From: Flavobacterium sp. N1736
Lineage (GTDB): Bacteria > Bacteroidota > Bacteroidia > Flavobacteriales > Flavobacteriaceae
DNA length: 64,000 nucleotides
Assembly: GCF_025947065.1 (NCBI RefSeq)
Contig: NZ_CP109994.1
Coordinates: 372,001-436,000 of the forward strand
Reading direction: 5' to 3'
Of the stretch, positions 61,945-64,000 are shown in pieces (the stretch's first letter is position 1; the number at the start of each line of letters is the position of its first letter). The notes beneath the pieces were generated by a model. The model made no database searches and was not told the DNA's origin. It saw only the letters and a list, made by a program, of their open reading frames with translations. The translations under genes were made by a program, and so were the position numbers.

Positions 61945-63063
61945 TTATAGATATTTCAAATATGTTTTTCTCTGACAATGAATCTTCGGGTCAAAGTTTT
62001 TCCAAAGTAAATGTATTGCTGTATTTTCGGCTAATTCTGGAGTTCTGATACAATTTTGAATTCCTTTTTCAGTGAAAGTCTTAAAATATTCATCAAAAAT
62101 AATTGCCGTAACACCTTTGTTTTGATAGTCAGGATGAACACCAATTAAGTAAAAAACAACATCTTTACTCTTTTTTCTGGCTCTTAATAAATGTAGAAAA
62201 CCAAACGGAAATAATTTACCTTTTGCTTTCTGTAATGCTTCAGAAAAGCTTGGCATTACAATACTAAAAGCAACTAAATTATCCTCTTTATCAACCACAA
62301 ATTTGATATATTCAGGATTAATAAAACTAATATATTTTTTCTTGAAATATTCCTTCTGAACATCTGAAATCGCTACAAACGAAGCTAAATTTGCATACGA
62401 AGTATTAAATAAATCAAACATTTTGTCGACATGCGGCATAATGTCTTTTGTTTTGGTAAAAGTCAAAGATCTTAAACCATATCTTTTTTTGATTAATTCC
62501 TGAGCTTTCAGGAAAAACTCCGGATGAACATTTGAAAACGGAAAAATACTTTCGATATATTCTTTTTCTATCTGAAAACCTAATTGCTCAAAATGAGTTA
62601 CATAATACGGATTATTATACCATGTAATCATAGTTCCCATTTGATCATAACCTTCCGTTAAAACTCCAACTTTATCTAAATTTGAAAATCCCATTGGACC
62701 TTCGGCATGCTCCAGATTATGCTGTCTTCCTAATTCATATACTTTTTCAAGCAGCGCTTTTGTAACTTCAATATCATCAATTACATCAAACCAGCCAAAA
62801 CGAACTTTTCTTTTATGCTGATTATTTACCTCAGACCAGTTGATAATTGCTGTAATTCTTCCAACAATTTCATCGTTTTTATACGCGAGATAAAAATAAG
62901 CTTCGGCACTATCAAAAGCAGGATTTTTTGTTTTATCAAACGATTCTAATTCATCTGCAATAATAGGCGGAACCCAATATGGATTGTCTTTATATAATGA
63001 AAACGGAAATTTGATATATTCTGTTAATTCTTTTTTTGTTTTAGCTTCTTTAATTGTAATCAT
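61945..63063 (-). CDS. GNAT-fold acyltransferase-like protein
   Basis: 372 residues. The N-terminal part has FPFSLYKDNPYWVPPIIADE and EIVGRITAIINWSEV. The C-terminal part has VVFYLIGVHPDYQNKGVTAI, the pattern of the acyl-CoA binding GNAT motif (R/Q-x-x-G-x-A region), and LLWKNFDPKIHCQRKTYLKYL. Two GNAT-like halves are likely. It resembles the acyltransferase-fold family that includes bacterial ceramide synthases, so N-acylation of a long-chain base is a possible role; annotators often leave it as hypothetical. It lies near the oxoamine synthase (separated by one lipoprotein gene). Confidence 0.65.
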   Translation of the reverse strand: MITIKEAKTKKELTEYIKFPFSLYKDNPYWVPPIIADELESFDKTKNPAFDSAEAYFYLAYKNDEIVGRITAIINWSEVNNQHKRKVRFGWFDVIDDIEVTKALLEKVYELGRQHNLEHAEGPMGFSNLDKVGVLTEGYDQMGTMITWYNNPYYVTHFEQLGFQIEKEYIESIFPFSNVHPEFFLKAQELIKKRYGLRSLTFTKTKDIMPHVDKMFDLFNTSYANLASFVAISDVQKEYFKKKYISFINPEYIKFVVDKEDNLVAFSIVMPSFSEALQKAKGKLFPFGFLHLLRARKKSKDVVFYLIGVHPDYQNKGVTAIIFDEYFKTFTEKGIQNCIRTPELAENTAIHLLWKNFDPKIHCQRKTYLKYL

Positions 63064-63116
63064 TAAGATCGTTTTGTAAAATCTCTTTTTATGCAGAGAA
63101 GTTGGTTATTAAATTC

Positions 63117-64000
63117 TTATTCGTATTTAGATTTACGCTTTCTTTCCTGTTCCTGAAAATCAATTTCTTTTTTTGATTTCTTTGATTTCGGGTCTTTAAC
63201 TTTTTTCTCTTTTCTGGATTCTCGTTTAAATTCCATTTGTTTCTCTTTGTACTTTCCGTCATAACGCCAGGAAACGCCGACGCCGCCATACATAACAGAA
63301 GGCGTATTTTTGAAATTTGTACTTACTGAGGCATCAACCTGCAGGTTTGGATTAATTAAATAAGCCGCTCCACCACGAAGAATTGCATCGCTGTAAAAAT
63401 CACTTTTATATCCCTGATTTTCAATAAAACCAGACCATTTGTCGTTAAATCCGTGCGTCAAAGTTAATACATATCCATAACTTGGATAGTCAGTTGTGAT
63501 ATAATCAGCAATAATATTGGTTACAAAAACCCATTTTCCGCCGCCAAAAACATTTTGGGTAATCAATACTACTTTTGGAGAAATGCTTGATTGTGGTGAA
63601 AATGAATACGGATTATCGGCGCCAACAAAATTAGCTCCTGCAAATACCGAAACAGCCGGAATTAAAGAGTGCCAGTCAAACCTGTGATTGGCCTTATAAC
63701 TGTAAATGTTTTTTGTTTTTTCGTAGTTTTTAAAAGGATCATAAATTAAATATTTAGCTCCTAAAACAGTTTGTCTGAAGTTGTTTTTTTTGTAGCTTGT
63801 ATACGGAGTATCAAAGTTTTCCATTTGATATTGCAAATCAAGAACAAACTCTAATTTTTCTAAAAATGCACCGTATCTAAAGGTTAAATCAGTTCCAAAA
63901 CCAGTTGCATCATAATCTAACAAATCGTGTTTCTCTTTGATGCCATAAATACCAATTTCGGCCTGAATCACTGATTTTCCAACCGCGTATGCAGACATAG
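63117..64000 (-). CDS. Outer-membrane beta-barrel/transporter-like protein (5' end outside window)
   Basis: About 294 residues are visible and no start is certain: the reading frame continues past 64000, and the first in-window Met is internal. Alternating strands (TDLTFRYGAFLEKLEFVLDL, GYVLTLTHGFNDKWSGFIEN, ILRGGAAYLINPNLQVDASV) suggest an outer-membrane beta barrel of the Phenol_MetA_deg/transporter-type group. The C-terminus is a long charged Lys/Arg/Glu tail (KRESRKEKKVKDPKSKKSK). It lies 53 bp from the GNAT-like gene on the same strand, so may be its upstream partner. Substrate unknown. Confidence 0.7.
   Translation of the reverse strand, partial: MSAYAVGKSVIQAEIGIYGIKEKHDLLDYDATGFGTDLTFRYGAFLEKLEFVLDLQYQMENFDTPYTSYKKNNFRQTVLGAKYLIYDPFKNYEKTKNIYSYKANHRFDWHSLIPAVSVFAGANFVGADNPYSFSPQSSISPKVVLITQNVFGGGKWVFVTNIIADYITTDYPSYGYVLTLTHGFNDKWSGFIENQGYKSDFYSDAILRGGAAYLINPNLQVDASVSTNFKNTPSVMYGGVGVSWRYDGKYKEKQMEFKRESRKEKKVKDPKSKKSKKEIDFQEQERKRKSKYE

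Overview
The window is AT-rich chromosomal DNA from a member of the Flavobacteriaceae, most likely a Flavobacterium close to the F. johnsoniae gene order. Support comes from gldI (a gliding-motility lipoprotein), a T9SS-sorted subtilase, cyclophilin-FKBP fusion proteins, promoters of the Bacteroidetes type (TTTG ... TAnnTTTG), a long NagB fused to a PIG-L domain, many lipoproteins with a short lipobox-Cys, and dispersed flavobacterial palindromes. No rRNA, tRNA, phage, insertion sequence or CRISPR array was seen. Apart from the repeats the region looks like ordinary core genome, with a small accessory respiratory locus near 54.8-59.8 kb.

Layout. 1-13.4 kb is almost entirely minus strand: the start of an M61 peptidase, a sterol-desaturase-family hydroxylase, a DoxX/aquaporin/GlsB membrane operon, a drug/metabolite exporter, then the block NrnA-type phosphoesterase, GldI and two tandem cyclophilin-FKBP lipoprotein/secreted foldases, a ClC channel, RidA and a CbpA/CbpM chaperone pair. 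13.6-30.5 kb is mostly plus strand: guaA, two LysM proteins, OsmC, nagB, pyrG, yidC and small membrane proteins. 30.5-50 kb is mixed: a PEP/pyruvate-binding-domain protein, mnmA, a T9SS subtilase, a nitronate monooxygenase, a CoA pyrophosphatase, an acyltransferase, an ECF sigma factor with a membrane partner, a toxin-antitoxin pair whose toxin carries a nonsense codon, an aminoacyl-histidine dipeptidase, a DEAD-box helicase, an rdgB homologue and an ABC exporter.

50-64 kb holds a GH88 hydrolase, two tandemly duplicated small lipoproteins, a glutamate-synthase-family flavoprotein, a NYN/OST-HTH protein and then a compact nitrite-respiration locus. In that locus a plus-strand Rrf2 regulator, azurin and a Ric/ScdA di-iron repair protein face a minus-strand operon of cytochrome-fused copper nitrite reductase NirK, a NirV-like SUMF1 protein and a Sco copper chaperone. 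All three transcription units carry one palindrome (7 bp arms, 6 bp spacer, AAAAGAY-N6-RTCTTTT) upstream, which suggests a self-contained NO-responsive regulon. The window closes with an alpha-oxoamine-synthase-family enzyme (candidate cysteate acyltransferase of sulfonolipid/capnine synthesis), a lipoprotein, a GNAT-fold protein that could N-acylate that product, and a truncated outer-membrane-type protein.

Intergenic DNA is unusually rich in structure: a 200-bp tandem repeat at 9.08-9.54 kb, a five-copy alternating array of about 87 bp at 14.39-14.82 kb, a duplicated element of about 100 bp at 24.5-24.7 kb, a perfect 24-bp-stem hairpin just upstream of guaA, and several long dispersed palindromes.
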